A stretch of DNA of 64,000 nucleotides from CAVPNY01 sp963706905 (lineage in GTDB: Bacteria > Chloroflexota > Anaerolineae > Anaerolineales > UBA4823), in assembly GCA_963706905.1 (NCBI GenBank), contig CAVPNY010000012.1:62001-126000 (forward strand), in the 5' to 3' direction. The notes below the pieces were generated by a model. The model saw nothing but the letters and a program-made list of their open reading frames with translations, made no database searches and was not told the DNA's origin. The first letter of the stretch is position 1. Each line of letters opens with the position of its first letter. A program made the position numbers and the translations under genes. Positions 17,803-27,206 of the stretch are shown here, one piece after another.

Positions 17803-19092
17803 TCATACGTTGCTCTCTGTCTGTTGCAGGGATCCCGTCTGCCTGGCGAGGCGGCGGGCGGCGCTCAGGGCCAGCAGCGCGGTCAGCAAGGCGCTGACAA
17901 CCACGGCGACGGCAATCACCGGCGCGGTCTCTTTCTGCACCAGAACCATCGTAAAGAGCGCCGCAAATAATGGCGCCTTCAAAGCCGCCACGAGCGCCCC
18001 CGCCATCGTCGCCGCGACGGTGACCGCAATCGGAATGCCGGGAAACAAGAGGTTTACCGCCATCCCCAGGGCGACGCTGGTGAACATGATGGGGAAGATA
18101 TAGCCGCCTTTCCAGCCGGTGGCGAGCAGCAGGGAAGTGGCGAGCAGCTTGACCAGACCCATCACGATCAGCATCGCCACGCCGATCTCCGCGGCATGGA
18201 TGATCAGGTCAGTCGTTTCTGCCTCGCCGGAGAACAGCGTCAGCGGCAAGAGGGCGCCGATGATCCCCATGCCCAGACCACCGATGACCCCGCGCAGTAC
18301 GACGCGCGCTTTCATGGGCTGGAAGAGGCGCTGCAAGCCCCGCAGGGAAAGCATGAACAGCGTACCGACCACCCCACCGATCAGAGCCAGCGGCGCGGCG
18401 TAAAACATGTCCACCAACTGGGGAGTATATTTCGGGAAGTTGTACAACGTCTCGAAGAAATGCCCGCTTAGGAAAACGAAGACCACGGTAGCAACGGCGG
18501 AGGCCAGCAGGCTTGGAAAAAGCGCCCAAAAATAGAGGCTCATTCCCGTCACGCCGCCTTGGGCTGACTCCAAGCCCAATAGCGCCCCGCCGAATGGATT
18601 GGTGATAAAGGCTGCCAGCATGCCACTCAACCCGCCGTAACCCAGCGTGCGCGTCTCCTTATCGTCGAGCTTGAGGCGATCTGAAGTCAAGGTCCCGATC
18701 CCCCCGCAGGCATCGGCGAGGGGCGCCTCAGGTCCCAGGCTGGCGCCCGCGATGAGGGATACAAAGGCGGTAATCACGATCCCGGGGGCATTGCGATAGT
18801 CGAAGCGCCCCGTCTTGCCAAATTCAAGCATCAGGTCGGCAAAAATGGCGTTGTGATCCCCGAAGGTCTTCACCAGCAGACCGACCAGCAGGCCACCGAT
18901 GACACAGACGAGGACGGTAAAGATGCGCTGATCCAGGCCCAGCACAAGTGCGGCTTGGGTCCATAGCAGAGAGGTGCCTTGATGAACGAGGGCAATGAAC
19001 GTAAAAGTAATCACCGCGCTGATTAAGCCCAGCAATACGACGAGGGCTAATAGCTTAATGTAGGGTCGTGGTCTGGCTTGTGGGTCAATCAT
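17803..19092 (-). CDS. ClC-family chloride channel/transporter
   Basis: A 429-residue polytopic membrane protein with about ten hydrophobic helices. The ClC selectivity region reads GASLGPEAPLAD, a variant of GxEGP that keeps the gating glutamate, and the second ion-binding motif reads GWKGGYIFP. It probably moves chloride or a related anion across the plasma membrane. It is the last intact gene of a minus-strand train that includes a SulP sulfate permease and a BASS transporter, so anion balance during sulfate or sulfite transport is one possible role (inference). The long spacer to the SulP gene (218 bases) may contain its own promoter. Confidence 0.85.
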   Translation of the reverse strand: MIDPQARPRPYIKLLALVVLLGLISAVITFTFIALVHQGTSLLWTQAALVLGLDQRIFTVLVCVIGGLLVGLLVKTFGDHNAIFADLMLEFGKTGRFDYRNAPGIVITAFVSLIAGASLGPEAPLADACGGIGTLTSDRLKLDDKETRTLGYGGLSGMLAAFITNPFGGALLGLESAQGGVTGMSLYFWALFPSLLASAVATVVFVFLSGHFFETLYNFPKYTPQLVDMFYAAPLALIGGVVGTLFMLSLRGLQRLFQPMKARVVLRGVIGGLGMGIIGALLPLTLFSGEAETTDLIIHAAEIGVAMLIVMGLVKLLATSLLLATGWKGGYIFPIMFTSVALGMAVNLLFPGIPIAVTVAATMAGALVAALKAPLFAALFTMVLVQKETAPVIAVAVVVSALLTALLALSAARRLARQTGSLQQTESNV

Positions 19093-19310
19093 CGTCAGCC
19101 CTCCTGTATTTGGGCGGCAAACACCAATTCGGCGAGAAGCCCCAGGACATGAGTGCGCCGAGTCGCTCTAGTTGTGTTACTCCTGGCAGTCCAACACGAG
19201 CATCTCCACCAGCCCGCCAAAACAGGACAACTGCCCGAAGTCGACATCGTCCTGTACGAAATAAAGCACATTGGGCGCAGCTTCTGAGAGGCCGAGGCGG
19301 CTACGGTAGA

Positions 19311-21038
19311 TCAAGCTGCTGCTTCAATAGAACGTACGGCAAGATCCAGGGTCGGAAACATATGGTCTTCGCCGATTGATTCAAGCAGGCCAGACTTGCG
19401 GCTTTGCTCTAGGACCGGCGCATGCACATCAGCCAGGTATAATTCGATGCCAGATCCGTGCAGTTCTTTCACCAGACCCTTGAGTACTTCTGTGCTGGTT
19501 AAATCGATCTCATCCTGACCACTGGCATCAAAGATCACAGCCTGGGGAGGCAATTCCAATTCAGCGACCATCGCTTTCACACGGTTCTTGGCGGTGCGTG
19601 CGTTGGCATAGTACAACTGTGAATCCAGCCGCACGATCATTACCCCGGGCACTGGGATACATTCAGGGTGCCTCTGCAGGTCCGAGTATGCTCCGGGAAT
19701 GCCGGGGACGCGCCCCAGCAAAGCGACATGCGGCCGGCTTGTCTTGTAGACAACAAATAACAGCGAGGCCACCAGGCCGATAATCATACCCTGCATCACA
19801 TCGATCAACAGCACACCGGCCAACGCTAGCACGCCAAACCAGACTTCGACCGGCGCAGCTTTCCGGAGCTTCATTAACTTTCGCGAAGCAATGATGTGCC
19901 AGACCGCATTGATGATCAACGCGGCCAGCACGGCTTCGGGCAACGGAGCAAACAAGGGAGTGAGAAAGAGCAGGGTTATGATCGTCACCACCCAGGCGAC
20001 CATATTGGTGACCAGAGTGCGGGAGCCTGCGCCCTCTTTTACGGCCGAGCCCGACATACCGCCGGCAGCAATCATGCCGCCAAACAGGGCGCTCACCACA
20101 TTGGTTACCGCATGGGCATTTAACTCCTGATCGGCGTTGACCTCATAGCCGTGTTTTTCGGCAAACTCGTTCGCTACACCCAACGCCTCGCTGAACGCCA
20201 CCAGCAGGACGCCGATCGCTGGTAGTATCATCGCCAGGTAAGTTGTGAGCGGCACTTTCGGAAAAGCAAGAGACGGCAGCCCTTGTGGCAGCGTCCCTAC
20301 CACCGCTATGCCGTAATTCTCACTCAAACCGAGTGCGGCGCTCACCCCAATGGCCGCGAACAGCACCACCAGGCCGGCCGGGATCTTCTTGTTTATCTTC
20401 GGCAGCAGGAAGAGCAGCGCCAGCGCGATGGCGCCGACGGCAAATGTTGCCCAGTTGGCCTGGGGCAGCTCTTTGATAATCCCGACAAACTTCGCCACGG
20501 TGTTGCCCTCTGGTTTGGGTACTCCAAACAACTTGTTGAGTTGTCCGACCGCCACAAAGATCGCCAATCCCGCCACGAAGCCATCCATTACCGGTTTGGA
20601 CAGGAACTGGGTGATAAAGCCCAGCTTCGCCAGGCCTGCTGCCAGAAAAACTAGGCCAGAGACCAGAACGAAGGCTGACGCATAGGCCTGATAGGTTTCG
20701 GGATCGGAAGCATTGGCTGCTGCAGTGGCAACCAGCGCCGCACCTACCGCCGAAGCGAGCAAAGCCGCGGTGGCCGAGGTGGCTCCAACACTCAGGTGGC
20801 GTGCGGTTCCGAAGAATGCGTAAACTAGCAACCCTGCCACCAACGTATAGAGACCCGCTTGGGGCGGTAAACCGGCTATGCCCGCATACGCCATCGCTTG
20901 CGGCACCACCAACCCCCACAGCGTGAATCCGGCAATGATGTCGAAGGTCAGCCAGGCGCGCTGGTACTTGGGCAGCCAATCTAAGATCGGCAGGTAGCGC
21001 AGCAGGAGGTTCGTTCGTGGTTGTGTTTTATTCTCCAT
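19311..21038 (-). CDS. SulP-family sulfate permease with STAS domain
   Basis: A 575-residue membrane protein. The N-terminal SulP signature (YLPILDWLPKYQRAWLTFDIIAGFTLWGLVVPQAMAYAGIAGLPP) is followed by some ten to twelve hydrophobic segments and a cytoplasmic C-terminal STAS domain from about residue 450 (VPVPGVMIVRLDSQLYYANA...AVIFDASGQDEIDLTSTEVLKGL). SulP proteins carry sulfate, bicarbonate or other anions, usually as symporters. Its position after desulfinase, rhodanese and BASS genes makes sulfate or sulfite the likely cargo. The length is normal and the frame intact. Confidence 0.9.
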   Translation of the reverse strand: MENKTQPRTNLLLRYLPILDWLPKYQRAWLTFDIIAGFTLWGLVVPQAMAYAGIAGLPPQAGLYTLVAGLLVYAFFGTARHLSVGATSATAALLASAVGAALVATAAANASDPETYQAYASAFVLVSGLVFLAAGLAKLGFITQFLSKPVMDGFVAGLAIFVAVGQLNKLFGVPKPEGNTVAKFVGIIKELPQANWATFAVGAIALALLFLLPKINKKIPAGLVVLFAAIGVSAALGLSENYGIAVVGTLPQGLPSLAFPKVPLTTYLAMILPAIGVLLVAFSEALGVANEFAEKHGYEVNADQELNAHAVTNVVSALFGGMIAAGGMSGSAVKEGAGSRTLVTNMVAWVVTIITLLFLTPLFAPLPEAVLAALIINAVWHIIASRKLMKLRKAAPVEVWFGVLALAGVLLIDVMQGMIIGLVASLLFVVYKTSRPHVALLGRVPGIPGAYSDLQRHPECIPVPGVMIVRLDSQLYYANARTAKNRVKAMVAELELPPQAVIFDASGQDEIDLTSTEVLKGLVKELHGSGIELYLADVHAPVLEQSRKSGLLESIGEDHMFPTLDLAVRSIEAAA

Positions 21039-21203
21039 GATGATTCCAACTTCCTGTTTTCAATCGCACTGATCCGTGAAGTATCTCGGAAAACAGTCAG
21101 GGCAGTAGTATAAATCTTGTGCAAATTCATGCTGGTAGGGGTACTGCATATCCCCGGTTTCTCTGGACAGACAGCACCCCTATATTTACTACAATGCTTG
21201 ATA

Positions 21204-22120
21204 TTAGAACCAGTCAAGCCGCCGCAGCGCAGCTTTTCTCAGGAAACAGCCGGCGCTTCTACTGTGCGCCTCTGCCTCGCCGCGTTTGCCCAGCCAGCGA
21301 GCGATGGAGATTAAGATCAATGGGAGCAGGATGGCCGCTACCAGCACATATGGGACGGCCATCGTGCCGGCAAAGTTTGTCAACGTAATGAGAATCGCTG
21401 CCGACACATTGCGCTGCGCCGTGCCCAGCCCCATCACGGTTGCGAGATGCCTGGATCACGGCCGCCAACTGCAAAGCCGATCAATAGGCTGCCGAAGATG
21501 AAGATCAGCAGCGCCAGGAAACCCCGGGTCCCAATCAGGCTGATTACATTGGCCAAATTCAATCCCAGCCCGACCACCAGCAAGATCAGGATTCCCAGGC
21601 TGCCGATCTTGTTCATTGCCGGCGCCCAGTTTTTGGCTGATTCGGGCGAGTGTGCCTTGACCAGCAAGCCCAGGATCAGCGGGATCAGCATCAGCACGAT
21701 CAGCGACTGGGCAATCGCCCCCGCATCCACTTCAACGCCGGAAAGCAGCAGCGGAAGAACCACGGGCAGGTAGAAGATGGTCACCACCATCAGAAGGGTC
21801 ATCACCCCGACAGCAACGCCCAGGTTGGCCTTGGCGCCGCGCGCCTCCAGGATCAAGAAGGGCGCTCCTGCACAGCAGGCCAGGACGATCAATCCGATCT
21901 TAAGCGACTGTTCGAGCGGGATGACCAGCGTGATGCCGTAGGCAAGCAGAGGCACCAGCAGGAAGTTCGCCAGCAACGCCAGGATCACCAGGCGGGCATT
22001 TTTCAACGGTTGGATGATCTGGGCAATGGTCAAGCCCAAGCCCATTGCCAACATGCTGCAGACGATGCCGAGCACACCGGATATCTGGGCGATGATTGTA
22101 AATAAATCATTGGCAGTCAT
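21204..22120 (-). CDS. Bile acid:sodium symporter (BASS) family transporter, frameshifted
   Basis: A BASS/ArsB-like fold transporter of about 300 residues with eight to ten membrane helices, typically a sodium-coupled carrier of organic anions. The first 228 residues read in one frame (22120 to 21434); the conserved LGLGTAQRNVSAA segment and the last two helices continue in another frame (21437 to 21204). The shift lies at about 21,430-21,455 and looks like one missing base. Since both halves are well conserved, a sequencing error is more likely than decay. It follows the rhodanese gene after a strong intercistronic hairpin. Confidence 0.8.
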
Positions 22121-22157
22121 TGACTTGTCTCCTTCTCATAAAAAATCATGCAGATCT

Positions 22158-22192
22158 GAGCCGTGTAAGTCTGTCTGGGGCTTACACGGCTC
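22158..22192 (-). terminator. Intercistronic hairpin
   Basis: GAGCCGTGTAAG (22158-22169) and CTTACACGGCTC (22181-22192) form a perfect 12-bp stem between the rhodanese and BASS genes. There is no long U-run on the transcribed strand, so it may be an attenuator or mRNA-stability element rather than a full terminator. Confidence 0.5.
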
Positions 22193-22215
22193 GCTACCGG
22201 AAAACAGATCACGAT

Positions 22216-22786
22216 CTAAATATCCAGGGTGCTGCGCAGTTTATCCAGCTCTTCACCCGTGGGAATCCAGACCATAGCTGGATCGAGATCATAGGTCCAG
22301 GGCGCGGAGTTCTTCCAGCCGTTCTTCATGCGCTTGCCGTGATAGACGCTTTCGGGGTCGTTCACCGTGTCGCCTTCAAAGCCGTCGATGATGTTGTACA
22401 GGTTCGTAAAACCCGCTTTCGCAAGCATATTAATAGCAAAGGCGCTGCGCCCGCCGGAGCGGCACATGGCCACGATGGTATCGTCGGGCTTGAACAGCTC
22501 CTTTACATGATCGATGAAATCGGGGTTCATCTCAAAGCCATACTTGCGCTTGTCAGCGTGCCATTGGTATTTGGGAAAGGCTACCGGGATATTGACCGCC
22601 GCCTCTGCGTGGCCGAGAAATACGTACTCCTCGACCATGCGCACGTCGAGCACCTTGACCTGCTGCGGGATTGGCTTTCCACATCTCGTACGCTTCTTTA
22701 GCAGTCACATACAGACCCAGGGCAGTTTGCTTACCTTGAGGCACCTGGATCCCCTGGTGAATGATGGTTCCTTCATTTGCAGCCAT
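22216..22786 (-). CDS. Rhodanese-domain sulfurtransferase, frameshifted
   Basis: A single-domain rhodanese of about 190 residues. The active-site loop is CRSGGRS, with the persulfide-forming cysteine, preceded by VLDVRMVEEYVFLGHAEAAVNIP, the standard rhodanese entry motif. The N-terminal 40 residues (from the ATG at 22786, with AAGGAG upstream) are in a different frame; removing one base from the GGG run at 22667-22669 joins ...EMWKANP to QQVKVLDVR exactly. I take this as an insertion error. It probably transfers sulfane sulfur, in keeping with the desulfinase and CoA-disulfide reductase genes around it. Confidence 0.85.
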
Positions 22787-22853
22787 AAGCTCATCTCCTT
22801 ATAAAAATACAATCTTGTGATTTGATTGGGCGGCTTCGCCGCGAGGTTATTCA

Positions 22854-23711
22854 TCAAAAGTCGGGATCCGGATACTCTGGCTCGCGGCCTTCGGTGAAGG
22901 CAAGGATGCCCTGGACACGGTCGTTATGGACGACAGAGCGCCAGTGCTGATCCATCATGATCTCGATCGCCTGCTCTACAGGCTCGCCTTGCCCATTTTG
23001 AACGGCGCGCTTGACCGACTGTACCGCCGTAGGCGAGTTGTCTGCGATCTTCTCCGCGATGCTGAGCGCCGCGCTCATGAGTTCAGCACTGGGGTGGACT
23101 GAATTGACCATGCCAAGCCGGTAAGCCTCCTGGGCAGTGATCGGTTCTCCGGTCATCAGCATCTGCATCGCCATCCCCGGGGGGAGAAAACGCGGAAGGA
23201 AGACCGGCGAGCCGCCGCCCGCGCTCAAGCCGACCATTGCTTCGGGCTGGCCAAAGCGAGCCTCGTCGGAGGCGATGATGAAGTCCGTGCTGATGGCCAT
23301 CTCGCATCCGCCGCCATAGGCCATCCCGTTGACAGCGGTGAAGATCGGCCTGCGTAGCCTGCGCAAGTTGTAGAGCACGCGGTCGAAGACCTGGCGCTGG
23401 CGCAGCCACTGCTCTTTTGTCATTTGTTTGCGCTGGTACAGGTCGCCGCCGACAGAGAAGGCTCTGTCGCCAGATCCAGTCAGGATGGCGACGCGCACAG
23501 TGGGGCGGGCCGCGATTATGTCGAGGATCTCGATCAGTTGTGCCGCCAATTCCGTTGTTACCGCGTTATCGGCATGCGGCCGGTTGAGGGTGATGACCGC
23601 CACACGCCCGCCGGAGACGTACTCAACGAGCACGAGCTCGGCAGGCTCCGGGACGTTTCCCGGTGCACGGTAACCAAGTCGCTGCATGCGTGTATCCTTA
23701 TCGCTGATCAT
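22854..23711 (-). CDS. Enoyl-CoA hydratase/isomerase family protein
   Basis: A 285-residue crotonase-fold protein. It shows the oxyanion-hole strand (DRAFSVGGDLYQ), the AVNGMAYGGGCEMAISTDFIIAS block with one catalytic-position glutamate, and FGQPEAMVGLSAGGGSPVFLPR. The usual PGxGGTQRL is replaced by SAGGGSPVFL, so it is not a textbook hydratase and could be an isomerase, hydrolase or ring-cleaving member. The ATG at 23711 has AGGAGAGG upstream. It sits between the ferredoxin-nitroreductase and rhodanese genes, suggesting that an acyl-CoA intermediate is processed in the same pathway. Confidence 0.85.
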   Translation of the reverse strand: MISDKDTRMQRLGYRAPGNVPEPAELVLVEYVSGGRVAVITLNRPHADNAVTTELAAQLIEILDIIAARPTVRVAILTGSGDRAFSVGGDLYQRKQMTKEQWLRQRQVFDRVLYNLRRLRRPIFTAVNGMAYGGGCEMAISTDFIIASDEARFGQPEAMVGLSAGGGSPVFLPRFLPPGMAMQMLMTGEPITAQEAYRLGMVNSVHPSAELMSAALSIAEKIADNSPTAVQSVKRAVQNGQGEPVEQAIEIMMDQHWRSVVHNDRVQGILAFTEGREPEYPDPDF

Positions 23712-23762
23712 GATCCTCTCCTATGTGTCCATTTCATGTAGTCTGTTTGAGGTGTATGGTCT

Positions 23763-24599
23763 TCAAATCCAGGTCACGTCAACCGGCTTGCGCACAGGAA
23801 TCCGTTGATACTTCTCGGCTGGAATTCCGATTACAAACGTTCCATACGGAATAGTTCCCTCCGGTATCCCAAGCATCTCAATCATGGGTGGATAACTTTG
23901 AGCGGCTGTGTTGATACTGCCGGTAAAAGTGGTTCCCAGACCGAGGGCAGGCGCGGCGAGTTGAATCTGATGAATGGCGATCATCGCCGCCGGAGGGGCT
24001 GTGCGCTCATCTTTCTGGGCACAGGCCATGATAATACACGGCGCTCCCCGGGAAATGCGATCCTTGCCGCCATCCCACGCAGAGACAAACACCTCCAGGT
24101 TGGCTTCCTCGTAAAGAGCCGGGGCTTTTTCCTTAACTATTTTCATCCAGTCGATGGTCATCTCGGCAATCTGGTGAACTTTATCAGGATCGTTGACCAC
24201 CAGCCAGCGTATCACCTGGCGGTTCGCTCCATTCGGGGCATAGCGGGCAACATCCAGCAGCTGCAATATCTTTTCTTTTTCAATGGGTCTTCTTCTGTAG
24301 CCGCGAATAGAACGCCTTGAAATGAGATACTGTCTTACCCGGTCCCATTGGGGAATCAGATGAATATCGATCTCCTCGCAATCCTCAGGCCCCATCGAAC
24401 GCTGGTGCATGGCCTCGGTAGGACAGATGGCCACGCAATGGCCGCAGTCAATGCACAGCTCCCACCCGTTTTCGATGGGAACGGGGTAATCCTTCTTAGT
24501 GATCAGACCACCCGGGCAGGCTCGGATGCAACTCCCGCAGGAGATGCATAAACTCTCATCCACCTGGATCATGGTGTCTAGCTGATAAGATGTGTTCAT
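23763..24599 (-). CDS. Ferredoxin-domain nitroreductase family protein
   Basis: A 278-residue fusion. Residues 10-65 form a 2x[4Fe-4S] ferredoxin domain with C18, C21, C24, C28 and C49, C52, C55, C59 in two CxxCxxCxxxCP sets. Residues about 90-275 are an FMN-binding nitroreductase domain, starting SRRSIRGYRRRPIEKEKILQLLDVARYAPNGANRQ. Such fusions occur in anaerobes and reduce nitroaromatics, enones or flavins with electrons from ferredoxin. Here it may reduce an aromatic or unsaturated intermediate beside the desulfinase homologue. Substrate unknown. Confidence 0.88.
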   Translation of the reverse strand: MNTSYQLDTMIQVDESLCISCGSCIRACPGGLITKKDYPVPIENGWELCIDCGHCVAICPTEAMHQRSMGPEDCEEIDIHLIPQWDRVRQYLISRRSIRGYRRRPIEKEKILQLLDVARYAPNGANRQVIRWLVVNDPDKVHQIAEMTIDWMKIVKEKAPALYEEANLEVFVSAWDGGKDRISRGAPCIIMACAQKDERTAPPAAMIAIHQIQLAAPALGLGTTFTGSINTAAQSYPPMIEMLGIPEGTIPYGTFVIGIPAEKYQRIPVRKPVDVTWI

Positions 24600-24620
24600 C
24601 GTTATTCCATAGATTTTCGG

Positions 24621-24662
24621 GTGGGCGCCAAACGCTAAAGGCTTGCCGTTTAGCGCCCACCT
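24621..24662 (-). terminator. Intercistronic hairpin after the desulfinase homologue
   Basis: GGTGGGCGC (24621-24629) pairs with GCGCCCACC (24654-24662), extended by AAACG and CGTTT inside. It lies between the DszB-like gene and the ferredoxin-nitroreductase gene. No U-run follows, so it may tune downstream expression or protect the upstream mRNA. Confidence 0.5.
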
Positions 24663-24721
24663 TCAACTTAACTTCGACGACTACTGATTGGTAAAGACCA
24701 CTTTGCTGAGATTCCTCTCGA

Positions 24722-25900
24722 CTATCCGAGCCGCGCCTTCATAGCCTCGTCGAGCGTGGTCCCCTGGGGCAGTTTGGCCATACTGCGTTTCTTCCACTCT
24801 TCCTCGAGCAGCTCCGTGGCCGCCTTCTCCAGGAATTCTGGCGCAGCCCACTCGAACACGTCAAAGTCATGCTCGATGTAGCCGTGGCTGAACATGAAGT
24901 CCTTGTTGATCTGCAGCGTTTGCAGATTAATGGGCGACAGGACCGGCACAAATTCGACGCGCCGGATGCCTTCATACGTATCTTCTTCATCCCGGTAATA
25001 GGTCTGTTTGTTGAGGATGGCCGCCGCGGCATGCCTGTGCTCGTTGGCCCAGCGCCCCACCTTGATCAGGCCCTTGAGGAGCGCGACGATCAGTTCCGGG
25101 TGCTCCTGGCACGCAACATCGGTGACCGTGAGGGTCGCCGGGACATTTGCCGCCCCTTGCAGCGTCCAGTCTGGGTACCGGGAGAGGTCCTCGATGGACT
25201 TGAACTTGCCGGTTGTCTCTGAGAGCACGCTCAGGACCTTGCTTTGACTATACATGGCATCAATGACGCCGTTTTCCAGCGCCGTTTCCAGCGGGCGGAA
25301 GGCCAGGTCATGCTTGTGATCTCGCTTCAGTTGGTACTCATTGGGGTTCTCCATCGGGGTGAGCATCTCGGGCTTGTCGTACCAGTCGTCCGGGTAGGGG
25401 AACTCCACGATCTCCACATCCTCGCGGGTCATGTCGTTCAGCATCAGCATCAGCTCGATGCCATGCTCTTCCTGCACACGCCACCAGTCGTTTTTGATCA
25501 CGTTCAGGCTCTTCGACAGGCCGATCTTCTTGCCCTTGAGGTGCGACATCTTGTAGATGGGGTCGCGGGCGCGCACCATCATGACGCCGCCTTCGTAAAC
25601 CTGCGTCGTCCCAATGAGACGGGTGCGGCGAACGTCGGCCTGCACGTGGATAGCCGGGTGGCAGCCGCCATAGCGCATCAGGTTGTCGAGGTTGTGGACG
25701 TAGTGCGGGTACCAGTCGTTTTCGACGGTGGAACGAAGGTACTTGTACGCGACGCCGATCTTCTTGAACTCCTCCTTCACCCAGCCGAGTTCCTGGTCCA
25801 CGTTGCTGGGGGATATCAGGGGGCAGTTGGTGTAGTAGAACTCATTCCAGTCTACATCGACGGACTTCATGGTCTTACCTTTGAATGTCATTGTACCCAT
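24722..25900 (-). CDS. DszB-like aryl/alkyl-sulfinate desulfinase homologue
   Basis: A 392-residue cytosolic protein with the fold of periplasmic solute-binding proteins but no signal peptide. It resembles DszB, the 2'-hydroxybiphenyl-2-sulfinate desulfinase of the 4S dibenzothiophene pathway (about 365 residues). The DszB active-site context SNCPVPN appears here as TNCPLIS with Cys26. A histidine pair (H66/H69) and Arg76 in MRYGGCHPAI stand where DszB has its catalytic His and Arg, and WAAPEFL near the C-terminus is also shared. The ATG at 25900 has AAGGAG upstream. The reaction would be hydrolysis of a C-S bond to release sulfite; the actual sulfinate is unknown. An alternative is a cytosolic binding protein of the NMT1/THI5 group. 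Confidence 0.72.
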   Translation of the reverse strand: MGTMTFKGKTMKSVDVDWNEFYYTNCPLISPSNVDQELGWVKEEFKKIGVAYKYLRSTVENDWYPHYVHNLDNLMRYGGCHPAIHVQADVRRTRLIGTTQVYEGGVMMVRARDPIYKMSHLKGKKIGLSKSLNVIKNDWWRVQEEHGIELMLMLNDMTREDVEIVEFPYPDDWYDKPEMLTPMENPNEYQLKRDHKHDLAFRPLETALENGVIDAMYSQSKVLSVLSETTGKFKSIEDLSRYPDWTLQGAANVPATLTVTDVACQEHPELIVALLKGLIKVGRWANEHRHAAAAILNKQTYYRDEEDTYEGIRRVEFVPVLSPINLQTLQINKDFMFSHGYIEHDFDVFEWAAPEFLEKAATELLEEEWKKRSMAKLPQGTTLDEAMKARLG

Positions 25901-26128
25901 GGCTTATTACTCCTTTTTTTCTTATGAGTTTCCCGGGAAAGCAGGCGGCCGGTTGACCGTACTTGCTTTTCTCCGGGGTAATCTTGTGTTTCTCCATACA
26001 TTCAACTGCTCATCACCGGACCGGCAGTGATGACGGTCTTGCTGTAGCCAGGTCTGGTCGCCTGCTTTGTATACAGATGTGATGATTTTTCTTGTCCTTT
26101 TCCCATCTCCTTTCACTCATCTTGTCAG

Positions 26129-27175
26129 CTATATCTCGCTGAATTGAATAACAACCTTTATGTCGTCGGGCTGTCGCGCGAGAGCCCCTTCGAAATTTTC
26201 AGGTTTTTCACAGCGCGTGATCAGGCGGCTCAACCAATTCCGGTCGGCTTGCTTCAGATTCTCGGATGCCCGGTACCAGTGACGTTTATTGGCATTGACA
26301 CTGCCGAAGATAACGTTGTTCTTCAAGACGGCTGCTGCCGCCATATCAGCCACAACCCGACCGCTAGCACCGCCGGCTCCAACTCCAGTCAGACAGATGA
26401 TTCCACCCGAGTCCACCTTTTGGATCGAGTCGGCTATCACCGATCCAACGCCCGTGCACTCGACGATGACGTCCGGATTGAAGCTGAGGTCCAAAACGCT
26501 GCCTGTGTGATAGCTCGCTCCCAGGTCACGCACGATTTGTGGCTTCGGCCCGGTTTCAATCCGGTCAAGAACATGGACATCCAGGTTTCTCGCTTTAAGG
26601 CGCAGCGCTGCCAGAAGGCCAATCGGTCCCGCGCCGGTCACCAGCACGCTCCTGGGTTCCCAATAAGCGCGCTGGCCGATGATGAAGGCTTGCTCCAACG
26701 CCTTGGTGATCACCGTCATCGGCTCCAGCAGGACGCCGAGCAGGCCCAGGGAAGAGTCCACCTTGATGGCGTATTCGGGTTCGATGCGCCAGCGCTCCGA
26801 CATAAATCCATGGATTTCCTTGATGCCGCGCTCGGTGTACTGCCCGTTGGTGCACATATCCCACTCACCTACCGCGCAGTTGGCGCAGGGAACGGGATCT
26901 GGTCGGCGCACAATTCCGACCACCAGGTCACCCTCCTTGAAGGAGCTGTGTGGACCTGGATCAATCACACGGCCGAGGGACTCGTGCCCAAGCACCAGAC
27001 GCGTCTTTCCGGGAGGTGCCCAGCCATACTTCCCCTCGACGATCTCGGCGTCTGTCCCACACACCCCGACCGCTATAGCTTCAACCAGGACCGAGCCTTC
27101 ACGCTCATCAGGCTCTGGAAAATCTTCGTAGCGGGCTGATCCGGGCTTTTTGGGTTCTACAGTAATTGCTTTCAT
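26129..27175 (-). CDS. Zinc-dependent glucose-1-dehydrogenase-like oxidoreductase
   Basis: A 348-residue medium-chain dehydrogenase. It contains the catalytic zinc site GVCGTD and GHESLGRVID, and a structural-zinc region PCANCAVGEWDMC that is shorter than usual. The NAD(P) fold has VLVTGAGPIGLLAALRL, and the C-terminus resembles the glucose dehydrogenase C-terminal domain. Members oxidise sugars or other polyols; the true substrate may differ here. It follows the CoA-disulfide reductase gene by 31 bases in the same orientation. The 228-base spacer downstream to the DszB-like gene is unexplained and may hold a promoter. Confidence 0.85.
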   Translation of the reverse strand: MKAITVEPKKPGSARYEDFPEPDEREGSVLVEAIAVGVCGTDAEIVEGKYGWAPPGKTRLVLGHESLGRVIDPGPHSSFKEGDLVVGIVRRPDPVPCANCAVGEWDMCTNGQYTERGIKEIHGFMSERWRIEPEYAIKVDSSLGLLGVLLEPMTVITKALEQAFIIGQRAYWEPRSVLVTGAGPIGLLAALRLKARNLDVHVLDRIETGPKPQIVRDLGASYHTGSVLDLSFNPDVIVECTGVGSVIADSIQKVDSGGIICLTGVGAGGASGRVVADMAAAAVLKNNVIFGSVNANKRHWYRASENLKQADRNWLSRLITRCEKPENFEGALARQPDDIKVVIQFSEI

Positions 27176-27206
27176 TGTTCAACCATTTTCTTCGTATTCC
27201 AGCATT

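Noticed and set aside
24722..25900. Periplasmic substrate-binding protein of an aliphatic sulfonate or nitrate ABC transporter
   Set aside because: No signal peptide or lipobox, no ABC permease or ATPase beside it, and the DszB-type cysteine context is retained. Kept as the alternative in the annotation.
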